NCBI GenBank assembly: GCA_902778255.1
Contig: CACYXD010000018.1
Coordinates: 20,612-84,611, forward strand
Reading direction: 5' to 3'
DNA: 64,000 bases
From: an uncultured Prevotellaceae bacterium
GTDB taxonomy: Bacteria; Bacteroidota; Bacteroidia; Bacteroidales; Bacteroidaceae
In this document: positions 46,601 to 53,977 of the stretch, piece by piece
Layout: every line of letters begins with the position of its first letter
Position numbering within the stretch: position 1 is the stretch's first letter
The notes under the pieces: generated by a model
Databases searched by the model: none
Seen by the model: the letters and a program-made list of their open reading frames with translations, nothing else
What the model was told of the DNA's origin: nothing
Position numbers and translations under genes: made by a program

Positions 46601-47585
46601 GATTATCGGACATACAGAACTCATCGAGGTCAATACCGCTAACGCGACCGACAAGCAGAAGACCATCGACTTCGCCCGTCTGCTGCACAAGCCCGAAACC
46701 GACAAGGCCCTCTACTGGGACCGCGGCGCCTACACGAAGGTGAGCGGCGTGAAGGACGAGGAGATCATCCGCGCGGCGCAGAAGGCCATCGAGAACCAGG
46801 AAGAGGTAACACTCGACTATGCCATCAAGAATACCGATCGTGCCGTAGGTACCATGCTGAGTGGCGCAATTGCCCTGAAATACGGCGAGGAAGGACTGCC
46901 CGACGGAACTATCAAGATTAAGTTCAAGGGCTCGGCTGGTCAGAGTTTCGGCGCCTTTGCCGTGAAGGGACTGGATTTGCGCCTCGAGGGCGAGACCAAC
47001 GACTACTTTGGTAAGGGCCTTTCTGGTGGTCGCATTTCTATTCTGCCTCCTGCCCGCAGGAGCGACGACTTCAAGGCTGAAGAAAATATTATCGCAGGTA
47101 ACACCGGACTTTACGGTGCTACATCGGGCGAACTCTATATAAATGGTAAGGTAGGCGAGCGCTTTGGAGTGCGTAACTCGGGTGCCATCGCTGTAATTGA
47201 AGGTGCCGGCGACCACTGCTGCGAGTACATGACTGGCGGACGTGTGGTAGTACTGGGTAAGACAGGCCGTAACTTTGCCGCTGGTATGAGTGGTGGTGTG
47301 GCATATGTTTACGACCCCGATCACACCTTCGACTACTTCTGCAACATGGATATGGTGGAGCTCTCACTAGTTGAGGATTCTGTATCGCGCAAGGAGCTGC
47401 TGGAGTTGATTCGTCAGCACTATCTGCACACGGGTTCGGCCCTCGCAGGTCGCATGCTCGACGACTGGCATCGCTACATCGAGGACTTTATCCAGGTAGT
47501 ACCTATCGAGTACAAACGCGTGCTCGAAGAAGAGAAGATGGCACGCCTGCACGAGAAGATTGCCGACATCCAGCGCGACTATTAA
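43533..47585 (+). CDS. gltB: glutamate synthase large subunit, main part after a frameshift
   Basis: Conserved sequence in this frame begins at about 43500 (SLSSKNIIYKGMLTSG); 43533 is only its first ATG and not a real start. Together with the 5' part it forms a protein of about 1547 residues. It holds the rest of the glutaminase domain (GLALVHSRFSTNTFPKW), the central domain, the FMN barrel (PPHHDIYSIEDLAQLIF, SGAEGGTGASPASS), the 3Fe-4S cysteines in CVMMRKCNTNTCPMG and the C-terminal beta-helix (GLSGGRISI, GAGDHCCEYMTGGRVVVLG). Two pairs of palindromic elements are translated in frame (44704-44908 and 45356-45629). It makes glutamate from 2-oxoglutarate and glutamine with GltD. Confidence 0.93.
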   Translation: MLTSGQLRRYFPDLSNDYFTSGLALVHSRFSTNTFPKWKLAQPFRLLAHNGEINTIRGNRGWMKARESVLSSEALGDIKDLRPIVQDGMSDSASLDNVFEFLMMSGLSLPQAMAILVPESFNDKNPISEDLKAFYEYHSILMEPWDGPAALLFSDGRYAGGMLDRNGLRPSRYTITKQGMMVVASEVGVMDFEPGDVVSKGRLQPGKILLIDTQEGKIYYDGEIKEKLAKAHPYREWLAENRVQLEKLKSGRKVDNGVSDLNAKLVTFGFGQEDIDKTIIPMATAGQEPVAAMGNDTPLAVISDRPQVLFNYFRQQFAQVTNPAIDPIREELVMSLTEYIGAVETNILTPDASNCKMVRLPQPVLTNTQLDILCNIRYKGFNTKKLAMTFRLSPLPLPVREGSDYTQAGEALRAALDKLCKDAEACVDEGVNYIILTDKIEDAEVSTPLTHREGQGEGLFYIPSLLAVSAVHHYLISVGKRVQTALIVESGEIREVMHAALLLGYGASALCPYMTFAVLDDLVKKHKIQEDYATAETHYIKAVDKGLKKIMSKMGISTIRSYRGAKIFESIGLSEDLLHRYFGTEVSTIGGVGLKEIARDAITLRKESLTPSPSPKGEGSGYLPNNGQFSWRKDGIKHAWNPETIAKLQLACRQGSYEKFKDWAKTVDEKESPIFLRDFLTFKKVSTPLASGRGAGGEAPIPIDEVEPVESIVKHFVTGAMSFGALSIEAHEALALAMNKLGARSNTGEGGEDNARYHSEVDGVSLSSKTKQIASGRFGVTAEYLVNAEEIQIKVAQGAKPGEGGQLPGFKVNEIIAKTRNAIPGISLISPPPHHDIYSIEDLAQLIFDLKNINPTAAVSVKLVAESGVGTIAAGVAKAKADLIVISGAEGGTGASPASSMRFAGISPEIGLAETQQTLVMNGLRNQVRLQTDGQLKTAKDVIIMAMLGADEFSFGTLPLIVLGCVMMRKCNTNTCPMGVATQNPELRKHFQGRAEYVVNFFTFLAEQVREYLSEIGVHSLKEIIGHTELIEVNTANATDKQKTIDFARLLHKPETDKALYWDRGAYTKVSGVKDEEIIRAAQKAIENQEEVTLDYAIKNTDRAVGTMLSGAIALKYGEEGLPDGTIKIKFKGSAGQSFGAFAVKGLDLRLEGETNDYFGKGLSGGRISILPPARRSDDFKAEENIIAGNTGLYGATSGELYINGKVGERFGVRNSGAIAVIEGAGDHCCEYMTGGRVVVLGKTGRNFAAGMSGGVAYVYDPDHTFDYFCNMDMVELSLVEDSVSRKELLELIRQHYLHTGSALAGRMLDDWHRYIEDFIQVVPIEYKRVLEEEKMARLHEKIADIQRDY
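44704..44746 (+). repeat. palindromic element in gltB, left-type copy 2
   Basis: CCCCTCCCT and AGGGAAGGGAG arms around GTG. Read as LSPLPLPVREGSDY. Confidence 0.8.
44865..44908 (-). repeat. palindromic element in gltB, right-type copy 2
   Basis: Inverted relative to the copy at 44704-44746, 118 bp downstream. Read as VSTPLTHREGQGEG. Confidence 0.8.
45356..45398 (+). repeat. palindromic element in gltB, left-type copy 3
   Basis: CCCCTCTCC and GGCGAGGGGAG arms around AAAG. Read as LTPSPSPKGEGSGY. Confidence 0.8.
45585..45629 (-). repeat. palindromic element in gltB, right-type copy 3
   Basis: Inverted relative to the copy at 45356-45398, 186 bp downstream. Read as VSTPLASGRGAGGEA. Confidence 0.8.
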
Positions 47586-47623
47586 TCATTTAATGTTTAA
47601 TCTTTAATGTTTAATGTATTAAG
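47586..47623. repeat. TTTAATGT word repeat between gltB and gltD
   Basis: TTTAATGT recurs about every 8-16 bp (TTTAATG, TTTAATC, TTTAATGT, TTTAATGTATT). No promoter box, so gltD is read through from gltB. Confidence 0.5.
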
Positions 47624-49054
47624 ATGGGAAATCCAAAAGCATTTTTAGAGATACACCGCCAAGAGGCGGGTTACCGTCCGATTCACGATAGAATCCACGA
47701 CTTTGGCGAGGTAGAGCAGACGCTCAGCACTCGCGAACGCAAACTGCAGGCCAGCCGCTGTATGGATTGTGGCGTGCCCTTCTGCCACTGGGCCTGTCCG
47801 CTGGGTAACAAAGCACCCGAGTGGAACGACGCCCTGTACAAAGGCGACTGGGAACTGGCCTACCGTCTGCTGAATAGCACCAACCCCTTCCCCGAGTTTA
47901 CAGGCCGCATCTGCCCAGCCCTCTGCGAGAAGGCCTGTGTACTCAATCGCTTTAACCACGAGCCAACCACCAACCGCGAGGACGAGGCAGCCATCACTGA
48001 GGCCGCCTTCCGCGAAGGTTTCATCCAGCCTCGCACCGATATTAAGCGCAACGGAAAGAAGGTGGCTGTGATTGGTGCCGGCCCTGCCGGACTGGCTGCC
48101 GCCAACGACTTGAACCACATAGGATATACCGTTACCGTGTTTGAGAAAAACGAAGCTGCAGGCGGATTGCTGCGCTACGGTATCCCTAACTTTAAACTGA
48201 ACAAGGCTGTCATCGACCGTCGTATCCGCCTCCTCGAAGCCGAAGGCATCGAGTTCCGATATAATGTCAGCCTCACCCCCAACCCCTCTCCGAATGGCGA
48301 GGGGAGTGATTACTTTTGCATTCAGGATGAGGATGGACATACTACTCCCCTCGCCATTCGGAGAGGGGCTGGGGGTGAGGCTTTTGACGCTGTCGTCATC
48401 TCCACCGGCACCCCCACTGCCCGCGATCTGAAAGCTCCTGGCCGCGAACTCAAGGGCGTTCACTTCGCCCTGGAAATGCTGTCGCAGCAAAACCGCGTGT
48501 TGGCAGGCATGGAGTTTAGCAAAGATGAGCGCGTAACAGCCAAAGGCAAGGATGTGCTAGTTATCGGTGGTGGTGATACAGGTTCTGACTGTATCGGAAC
48601 AGCCCATCGCCAGGGTTGTAAGAGCGTTACCCAGATTGAGATTATGCCTAAGCCCGTTGAGGGTCCCGAAGACCCCCAGAACCCCTGGCCCGAATGGCCT
48701 CGTACCCTCAAGACCACTTCCAGTCATGAGGAGGGCTGCACCCGCCGTTGGAACATCAACACCCTGGAGTTCCTGGGTGAGAACGGCAAGCTGACTGGCG
48801 TAAAAGTTCAGGAGATAGACTGGAAGCCCAACCCGGAAGGCGGACGCCCCATTATGGTAGAAAAGGGCAAGCCTGAAATCATCAAGGCCGAACTGGTATT
48901 ACTCGCTATGGGCTTCCTGAAGCCCGAGCACCCCGAGTACCCGAAGAACGTCTTCGTTTGCGGCGATGCCGCCAACGGCGCCTCGCTTGTAGTCCGCGCA
49001 ATGGCCAGCGGCAGACAAATTGCACAGAAAGTTAATGGTTTCTTTCAAAAATAA
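47624..49054 (+). CDS. gltD: glutamate synthase small subunit, with two in-frame palindromic inserts
   Basis: 476 residues. It passes electrons from NADPH to GltB. The N-terminal 4Fe-4S cysteines are in CMDCGVPFCHWACPLGN and GRICPALCEKACVLN. The FAD motif is VIGAGPAGLAAANDL (about residue 145), and the NADPH site is VIGGGDTGSDCIGTAHRQG (about 315). Between them two palindromic elements are translated: LTPNPSPNGEGSDY (DNA 48271-48313) and TTPLAIRRGAGGEA (48339-48381), only 25 bp apart and just before the conserved FDAVVISTGTPTARDL. The frame is intact. It follows gltB after 38 bp and ends at a strong terminator. Confidence 0.95.
   Translation: MGNPKAFLEIHRQEAGYRPIHDRIHDFGEVEQTLSTRERKLQASRCMDCGVPFCHWACPLGNKAPEWNDALYKGDWELAYRLLNSTNPFPEFTGRICPALCEKACVLNRFNHEPTTNREDEAAITEAAFREGFIQPRTDIKRNGKKVAVIGAGPAGLAAANDLNHIGYTVTVFEKNEAAGGLLRYGIPNFKLNKAVIDRRIRLLEAEGIEFRYNVSLTPNPSPNGEGSDYFCIQDEDGHTTPLAIRRGAGGEAFDAVVISTGTPTARDLKAPGRELKGVHFALEMLSQQNRVLAGMEFSKDERVTAKGKDVLVIGGGDTGSDCIGTAHRQGCKSVTQIEIMPKPVEGPEDPQNPWPEWPRTLKTTSSHEEGCTRRWNINTLEFLGENGKLTGVKVQEIDWKPNPEGGRPIMVEKGKPEIIKAELVLLAMGFLKPEHPEYPKNVFVCGDAANGASLVVRAMASGRQIAQKVNGFFQK
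48271..48313 (+). repeat. palindromic element in gltD, left-type
   Basis: CCCCTCTCC and GGCGAGGGGAG arms around GAAT. Read as LTPNPSPNGEGSDY. Confidence 0.8.
48339..48381 (-). repeat. palindromic element in gltD, right-type
   Basis: Inverted partner of the copy at 48271-48313; both carry the word GCCATTCGG/CCGAATGGC in their loops, so the two are nearly exact reverse complements. Read as TTPLAIRRGAGGEA. Confidence 0.8.
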
Positions 49055-49073
49055 TTTGTATCTTTGAAGTAAT

Positions 49074-49110
49074 AATCCTCGGTCTCCGTGATGGAAATCG
49101 GGGATTTTTT
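49074..49110 (+). terminator. rho-independent terminator of gltBD
   Basis: A 14-pair stem (49074-49087 with 49093-49106, containing G-T pairs), loop GTGAT, then TTTTTT. It lies 20 nt past the gltD stop and just ahead of the GH95 promoter. Confidence 0.75.
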
Positions 49111-49112
49111 CG

Positions 49113-49120
49113 TACCTTTG
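49113..49120 (+). promoter_or_regulatory. -7 promoter box of the GH95 gene
   Basis: TACCTTTG, 28 nt upstream of the ATG at 49148. A second match, TATCTTTG near 49059, lies just ahead of the terminator and is probably not used for this gene. Confidence 0.6.
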
Positions 49121-49147
49121 GCGCAATAATCAAACACAAAGGAAACA

Positions 49148-51610
49148 ATGAGAAAACATGTTGCGCTTTTCACCGCCCTCTGCCTATGGCTGATACTCCC
49201 CACAAGAGCAGCAGCCCAGGCACTCCACTACAGCCAACCGGCCACTTTCTTTGAGGAGGCACTCGTCATTGGCAACGGCACCATGGGCGGCATCGTCTAT
49301 GGCGGCACCCAGATTGACAAGATCTCGCTCAACGATATCACGCTATGGACGGGCGAGCCATGCAATATGCAGGTCTATTCTCCTGACGCCCATAAGACCA
49401 TCCCCGCCATCCGTGAGGCACTCAGAAAAGGAGATTATAAAGAGGCCGACCGTCTGCAGCGCGACGTGCAAGGCCATTTCTCGCAGAACTATCAGCCGTT
49501 GGGACAACTCGTCATCACATATCTCGACACCACGGAGGTCGTTACTGACTATCGCCGCTGGCTCGACATCGGCGACGCTACGGCTCACACCACCTATAAG
49601 CGCGGCAAATACCACTACGCCACGGAATACTTGGCATCTCATCCCGATTCCGGACTGGTCGTCCGCATCACTACCAATCATCCTAAGGGCATCCATGCAA
49701 GACTATCGCTAGTTTGTCAGTTACGTCACACCACGACGGCCAATGGTCAGGCACTCACCACCGACGGCTATGCTGGTTATACCTCGCTGCCCAGCTATTA
49801 CAATGCCAAGGAGAAGTTCGCCTACGACCCTCAGCGCGGTATCCATTTCCGCACCAAAGTTCAGGTAAACGCCAAGAAGGTCATAGCCGAGGGGGATGCT
49901 CTCTTTGTGGATGGCGCTAAGGAGGTGACGCTCTACATCGTCAATGCCACCTCATTTAATGGCTATGACAAAGACCCCGTAAAACAGGGAAAGCCATATC
50001 AGCAACTGGCCGACGTACGTCTGCATCATCTTGCCAACATCCCCTACAAGAAGATCAGGCAGCGCCACATCGAGGACTACCAGTCGCTCTACAATCGTGT
50101 AAAGCTCTCGCTCAGCCGTTCCGTACGCCGCGACTCTGTCGCGCTTTCTACCGACATCCAGCTCCGCGCCTACGTCGATGAGCCGCTCTTCAACCCTGAC
50201 CTCGAAGCCCTTTATTTCCAGTATGGTCGCTACCTGCTTATCAGTTGCTCGCGCACGCCCAATGTGCCTGCCAACCTGCAGGGGCTGTGGAACGAGAGCA
50301 TCCTGCCGCCCTGGTCGTGCAACTATACCAGCAACATCAACGTGGAGGAAAACTACTGGGCGGCAGAGACGGCTGCGCTGCCCGAGATGCACCAGTCGCT
50401 CTTCACCTTTATGAAGGAGCTGCAGGGCTCTGGTGAACTCACCGCCAAGGCCTACTACGGTGTCAATCGTGGTTGGTGCCTAGCTCATAACACCGACATC
50501 TGGGCGATGACCTGTCCTGTCGGTTTGCACACTGGTGACCCTATGTGGGCCAACTGGAACATGGGGGGTGCCTGGCTCGCCACGCATATCTGGGAGCACT
50601 ACACCTTCACACTCGACAAGGACTTCTTGCACGAATACTTTCCGGTGCTGAAGGGTGCCGCTGAGTTCTGCCTGGGATGGCTGATCACAACGAAAGATAT
50701 GGGCGTGGATGGTCAGGAGTATCTCATCACGGCACCCGCTACATCACCCGAGAACTCGTTTGTGACGTCGGATGGTTATCATGGCCGCACCTGTTTCGGT
50801 GGGTTTGCCGATATCGCCATGATTCGAGAGTGCCTCTATGATGCGACACTGGCAGCTGAGGTGCTGGGTGTTAATCGTGACTTTATTGTAGAGGCTCAAA
50901 CTGCTTTGAACCGTTTGCAGCCTTATAAGATTGGCAAGAAGGGCAACTTACAAGAGTGGTTCTATGATTGGGAGGACGAGGATCCGCACCATCGTCATCA
51001 GAGTCACCTCTTTGGCATCTACCCCGGCCATCACCTTGATGATGGTATGAACACCAAGGAGGCCATCCACCGTGCTGCCTCGCGCACCCTTGAACTGAAG
51101 GGCGACAAGACCACAGGCTGGAGCACGGGCTGGCGCGTCAACCTCTATGCACGACTGCATGATGCCAAGAACGCTTACCATCTCTATCGCAAACTGCTCA
51201 GCTACGTCAGTCCCGACGGCTATCGCGGTCCTGATGCCCGTCGTGGCGGCGGCACCTACCCCAACCTACTCGATGCCCACTCGCCCTTTCAGATTGACGG
51301 TAACTTTGGCGGTTGTGCTGGTGTCATCGAGATGCTCATGCAGAGCGAATACACAGTGTGTGAGGGTTCTCCCCTCACAACCATCGAACTCCTCCCTGCC
51401 TTACCGGATAATTGGAAGGAAGGTTCCATCAGTGGCATACGAGCCCGTGGCGGCATCACGGTGGATATGACGTGGGAAAACAGAAGGGTCACCAGACTGA
51501 CGCTCACCGCCCAGCAACCCTGCACCGTAACGCTTTTGGTTAACGGACAACGGAAAGACATCACAATGAAGAAAGGGAACTTGTCCTATAGGGCAACTTT
51601 CAATCTGTAA
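49148..51610 (+). CDS. glycoside hydrolase family 95 (alpha-L-fucosidase type)
   Basis: 820 residues. Signal peptide (MRKHVALFTALCLWLILPTR followed by AAAQ). The N-terminal beta domain starts LHYSQPATFFEEALVIGNG and then TMGGIVYGG, the usual GH95 opening. The alpha/alpha-barrel has VPANLQGLWNESILPPWSCN, then YTSNINVEENYWAAE, whose Asn residues match the catalytic Asn pair of GH95. LITAPATSPENSF, HHRHQSHLFGIYPGH and the C-terminal FQIDGNFGGCAGVIEML follow; the Asp of FQIDGN fits the general base. The family releases L-fucose or L-galactose from glycans; substrate not determined. It has its own promoter and is unrelated to its nitrogen-metabolism neighbours. Confidence 0.92.
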   Translation: MRKHVALFTALCLWLILPTRAAAQALHYSQPATFFEEALVIGNGTMGGIVYGGTQIDKISLNDITLWTGEPCNMQVYSPDAHKTIPAIREALRKGDYKEADRLQRDVQGHFSQNYQPLGQLVITYLDTTEVVTDYRRWLDIGDATAHTTYKRGKYHYATEYLASHPDSGLVVRITTNHPKGIHARLSLVCQLRHTTTANGQALTTDGYAGYTSLPSYYNAKEKFAYDPQRGIHFRTKVQVNAKKVIAEGDALFVDGAKEVTLYIVNATSFNGYDKDPVKQGKPYQQLADVRLHHLANIPYKKIRQRHIEDYQSLYNRVKLSLSRSVRRDSVALSTDIQLRAYVDEPLFNPDLEALYFQYGRYLLISCSRTPNVPANLQGLWNESILPPWSCNYTSNINVEENYWAAETAALPEMHQSLFTFMKELQGSGELTAKAYYGVNRGWCLAHNTDIWAMTCPVGLHTGDPMWANWNMGGAWLATHIWEHYTFTLDKDFLHEYFPVLKGAAEFCLGWLITTKDMGVDGQEYLITAPATSPENSFVTSDGYHGRTCFGGFADIAMIRECLYDATLAAEVLGVNRDFIVEAQTALNRLQPYKIGKKGNLQEWFYDWEDEDPHHRHQSHLFGIYPGHHLDDGMNTKEAIHRAASRTLELKGDKTTGWSTGWRVNLYARLHDAKNAYHLYRKLLSYVSPDGYRGPDARRGGGTYPNLLDAHSPFQIDGNFGGCAGVIEMLMQSEYTVCEGSPLTTIELLPALPDNWKEGSISGIRARGGITVDMTWENRRVTRLTLTAQQPCTVTLLVNGQRKDITMKKGNLSYRATFNL

Positions 51611-51784
51611 CGAAAAGGAGCCTTTTAAAGACAATAGAGTATCAAATATACACAAATTTTGGAATATTTATTTTCAATTTGTTACTTTCTTTCGATTTTA
51701 ACATACTAAAAGCGTAAGAAATCTTTCGCTTTTCTATCATTTTGTATTACCTTTGTTCCCGATTTACGACAAAAGGATAGCAAG
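51611..51784. other. intergenic region before dapF
   Basis: AT-rich. A weak hairpin AAAAGCG ... CGCTTTT at 51708-51733 may end the GH95 transcript. The dapF -7 box TACCTTTG lies at 51748-51755, 30 nt before the ATG. Confidence 0.45.
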
Positions 51785-52648
51785 ATGAGCAAGATACCCT
51801 TCACAAAGATGCACGGTTGCGGCAATGACTACATCTATGTCAATGTAGCGCAGCATCCTATTGAAAGTCCAAAAGAGGCGGCCATCAAATGGAGCGACCG
51901 TCATAAGGGCATCGGCTCTGACGGTTTGGTACTCATCGATAAATCGCCCGTTCCCGAGGCTGATTTCTCTATGCGCATCTTCAATGCCGATGGCAGCGAA
52001 GCCATGATGTGTGGCAATGCATCAAGGTGCATCGGAAAGTATCTGTATGAGAAGACCCACCCCTGGCCCCTCCCTATAAAGGAGGGGAATGGTTACCAAG
52101 AGACCGAGATTCGCTTGCTTACACTGTCGGGTATCAAGACGCTCTATCTGCACATTGTTAATGACATCGTGGAGAGTGTCACCGTGGATATGGGTGAGCC
52201 CGCTTATGATGTCCCCACGCAGTTCATTGCTTCTCGCGGACTGGACAAAGGCACGTTTGTATCGATGGGTAATCCTCACTATGTTATCTTCACAGAGAAT
52301 GTAGAACAGGTAGGCGAGGTTGGCCGTACCCTTGAGTATCATCCGGCCTTCCCGCAGAGATGTAATATAGAATTTGCAAAGGTTATCGGCGGGGATACCG
52401 CCGACCACACGACTACGATAAGAACGCGCGTTTGGGAACGTGGCAGCGGCATCACTCAGGCCTGTGGCACGGGTGCCTGTGCTACGGCTGTGGCTGCTGC
52501 TCTAAGTGGCAAGGCTGGGCGCACCTCACAAATCATGATGGATGGCGGCACGCTGAGCATCGAATGGCGCGAGAGTGATAATCACGTCTACATGACGGGG
52601 CCTGCCGCCTTCGTCTTTGACGGCGAAGTCGAAATAAATTGTAAATAG
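51785..52648 (+). CDS. dapF: diaminopimelate epimerase, with one in-frame palindromic insert
   Basis: 287 residues. Converts LL- to meso-diaminopimelate for lysine and peptidoglycan. The start [20 protein letters not shown] is typical. The two catalytic cysteines are Cys76 (MMCGNASRC) and Cys227 ([11 protein letters not shown]), both present. Residues about 91-104 ([14 protein letters not shown]) come from a palindromic element at 52055-52096 between YLYEK and the strand [10 protein letters not shown], where the family usually has a short loop. No inverted partner is present downstream. It is followed after 24 bp by dapL, forming a DAP pathway unit. Confidence 0.95.
   Translation: MSKIPFTKMHGCGNDYIYVNVAQHPIESPKEAAIKWSDRHKGIGSDGLVLIDKSPVPEADFSMRIFNADGSEAMMCGNASRCIGKYLYEKTHPWPLPIKEGNGYQETEIRLLTLSGIKTLYLHIVNDIVESVTVDMGEPAYDVPTQFIASRGLDKGTFVSMGNPHYVIFTENVEQVGEVGRTLEYHPAFPQRCNIEFAKVIGGDTADHTTTIRTRVWERGSGITQACGTGACATAVAAALSGKAGRTSQIMMDGGTLSIEWRESDNHVYMTGPAAFVFDGEVEINCK
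52055..52096 (+). repeat. palindromic element in dapF, left-type, unpaired
   Basis: CCCCTCC and GGAGGGG arms around CTATAAA. Read as [14 protein letters not shown]. Same orientation and same frame as the left-type copies in gltB and gltD, but with no right-type partner in the gene. Confidence 0.75.
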
Positions 52649-52672
52649 TAAATTGTCAAATTGTAAATATAT

Positions 52673-53932
52673 ATGGCATTAGTTAACGAACATTTCCTGA
52701 AACTGCCAAACAACTATCTGTTTGCAGATATAGCCAAGAAGGTGAATGCCTTCAAAGTGATGCACCCCAAGGCCGACATCATCTCGCTGGGTATTGGTGA
52801 TGTGACGCAACCTCTCTGTCCTGCCGTGATAGAGGCAATGCACAAGGCTGCCGATGAGATGGGCACCGCTGAGGGATTCCGTGGTTATGGTCCTGAGCAG
52901 GGCTACGACTTCCTACGTGAGGCCATTCTGAAGAACGACTTCCTGCCACGCGGCATCCACCTCGACATCGACGAGATTTTCGTGAACGATGGTGCGAAGA
53001 GCGACACCGGCAATATTCAGGAACTGATTCGCTGGGATAACTCCATCGGCGTTACTGACCCTATCTATCCCGTGTATATCGACTCCAACGTGATGATTGG
53101 TCGTGCCGGAACAGTAGAGGATGGCAAGTGGTCGAATGTGATCTATATGCCCTGCAACGCAGAGAATGGTTTTGTGCCGCAGATTCCCAAGCGTCGTGTG
53201 GATGTTATCTATCTCTGCTACCCCAACAACCCCACGGGTATGGTCATCACTCGCGAGGAACTGCGCAAGTGGGTGAACTACGCCCTTCATAATGATGCGC
53301 TGATATTCTACGACGCTGCTTACCAGGCTTATATTCAGGACGACAGCATCCCCCACTCTATCTACGAAATCCGTGGTGCCCGCAAATGCGCCATTGAGTT
53401 CCATTCGTACTCAAAGACGGCCGGTTTCACGGGCATCCGTTGTGGTTATACGGTAGTACCAAAGGATCTGACAGCAGCCACACTCACTGGTGAGCGCATT
53501 GCTCTGAACCCCTTGTGGTATCGTCGTCAGTGTACGAAGTTCAATGGCACCAGCTATATCAGTCAGCGTGCAGCCGAGGCTATCTACACCCCTGAGGGTA
53601 AGGAGCAGGTGAAGGCCACCATCAACTACTACATGCAGAATGCGAAGAAGATGCTCACCACCCTGCGCTCACTGGGCTATGAGGTCTATGGCGGTGAGAA
53701 CGCACCCTATATCTGGATGCGCGTGCCCGATGGCTTCCAAAAGGAAGTTGGCATGACGCCGACCTCCTCTTGGAGGTTCTTTGAGAACCTGCTCTATGGA
53801 GCCAACGTGGTATGTACACCAGGCGTGGGCTTCGGGCCTGCCGGCGAGGGCTACGTACGTTTCACGGCCTTCGGCAGTCACGAGAAGACAGAAGAGGCGC
53901 TGGACCGTATTACCACTTGGAGCAAGCAATAG
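52673..53932 (+). CDS. dapL: LL-diaminopimelate aminotransferase
   Basis: 419 residues. PLP enzyme that makes LL-diaminopimelate directly from tetrahydrodipicolinate, giving the short DAP route. The start LVNEHFLKLPNNYLFADIAK is characteristic. It also has SLGIGDVTQPLCPAVIEAM, CYPNNPTGMVITREEL, YDAAYQAYI and the PLP lysine region EFHSYSKTAGFTGIRCGY. The length is normal. It is paired with dapF, which supplies the next step. The gap between them carries an AATTGTAAAT word repeat. Confidence 0.96.
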   Translation: MALVNEHFLKLPNNYLFADIAKKVNAFKVMHPKADIISLGIGDVTQPLCPAVIEAMHKAADEMGTAEGFRGYGPEQGYDFLREAILKNDFLPRGIHLDIDEIFVNDGAKSDTGNIQELIRWDNSIGVTDPIYPVYIDSNVMIGRAGTVEDGKWSNVIYMPCNAENGFVPQIPKRRVDVIYLCYPNNPTGMVITREELRKWVNYALHNDALIFYDAAYQAYIQDDSIPHSIYEIRGARKCAIEFHSYSKTAGFTGIRCGYTVVPKDLTAATLTGERIALNPLWYRRQCTKFNGTSYISQRAAEAIYTPEGKEQVKATINYYMQNAKKMLTTLRSLGYEVYGGENAPYIWMRVPDGFQKEVGMTPTSSWRFFENLLYGANVVCTPGVGFGPAGEGYVRFTAFGSHEKTEEALDRITTWSKQ

Positions 53933-53977
53933 AATAATTGCAAATTGAGAATTGAGAATTGAAAATTATATAGGATT
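53933..53977. repeat. AATTGAGA word repeat between dapL and asnB
   Basis: Words AATTGCAA, ATTGAGA, ATTGAGA and ATTGAAA follow in tandem. No promoter box is visible, so asnB may be read through from dapL. Confidence 0.5.

Noticed and set aside
46227-47324. 365-codon open frame on the minus strand opposite gltB
   Set aside because: It is antisense to the strongly conserved FMN and beta-helix domains, has no promoter box, and its residues look like a reverse reading of GltB codons. The same applies to long antisense frames opposite gyrA (4310-4981) and the DUF2723 gene (28700-29533).
43360-48381. Transposon ends bounding an insertion sequence in gltBD
   Set aside because: The inverted copies enclose 25-186 bp of host coding sequence; there is no transposase and no foreign cargo.
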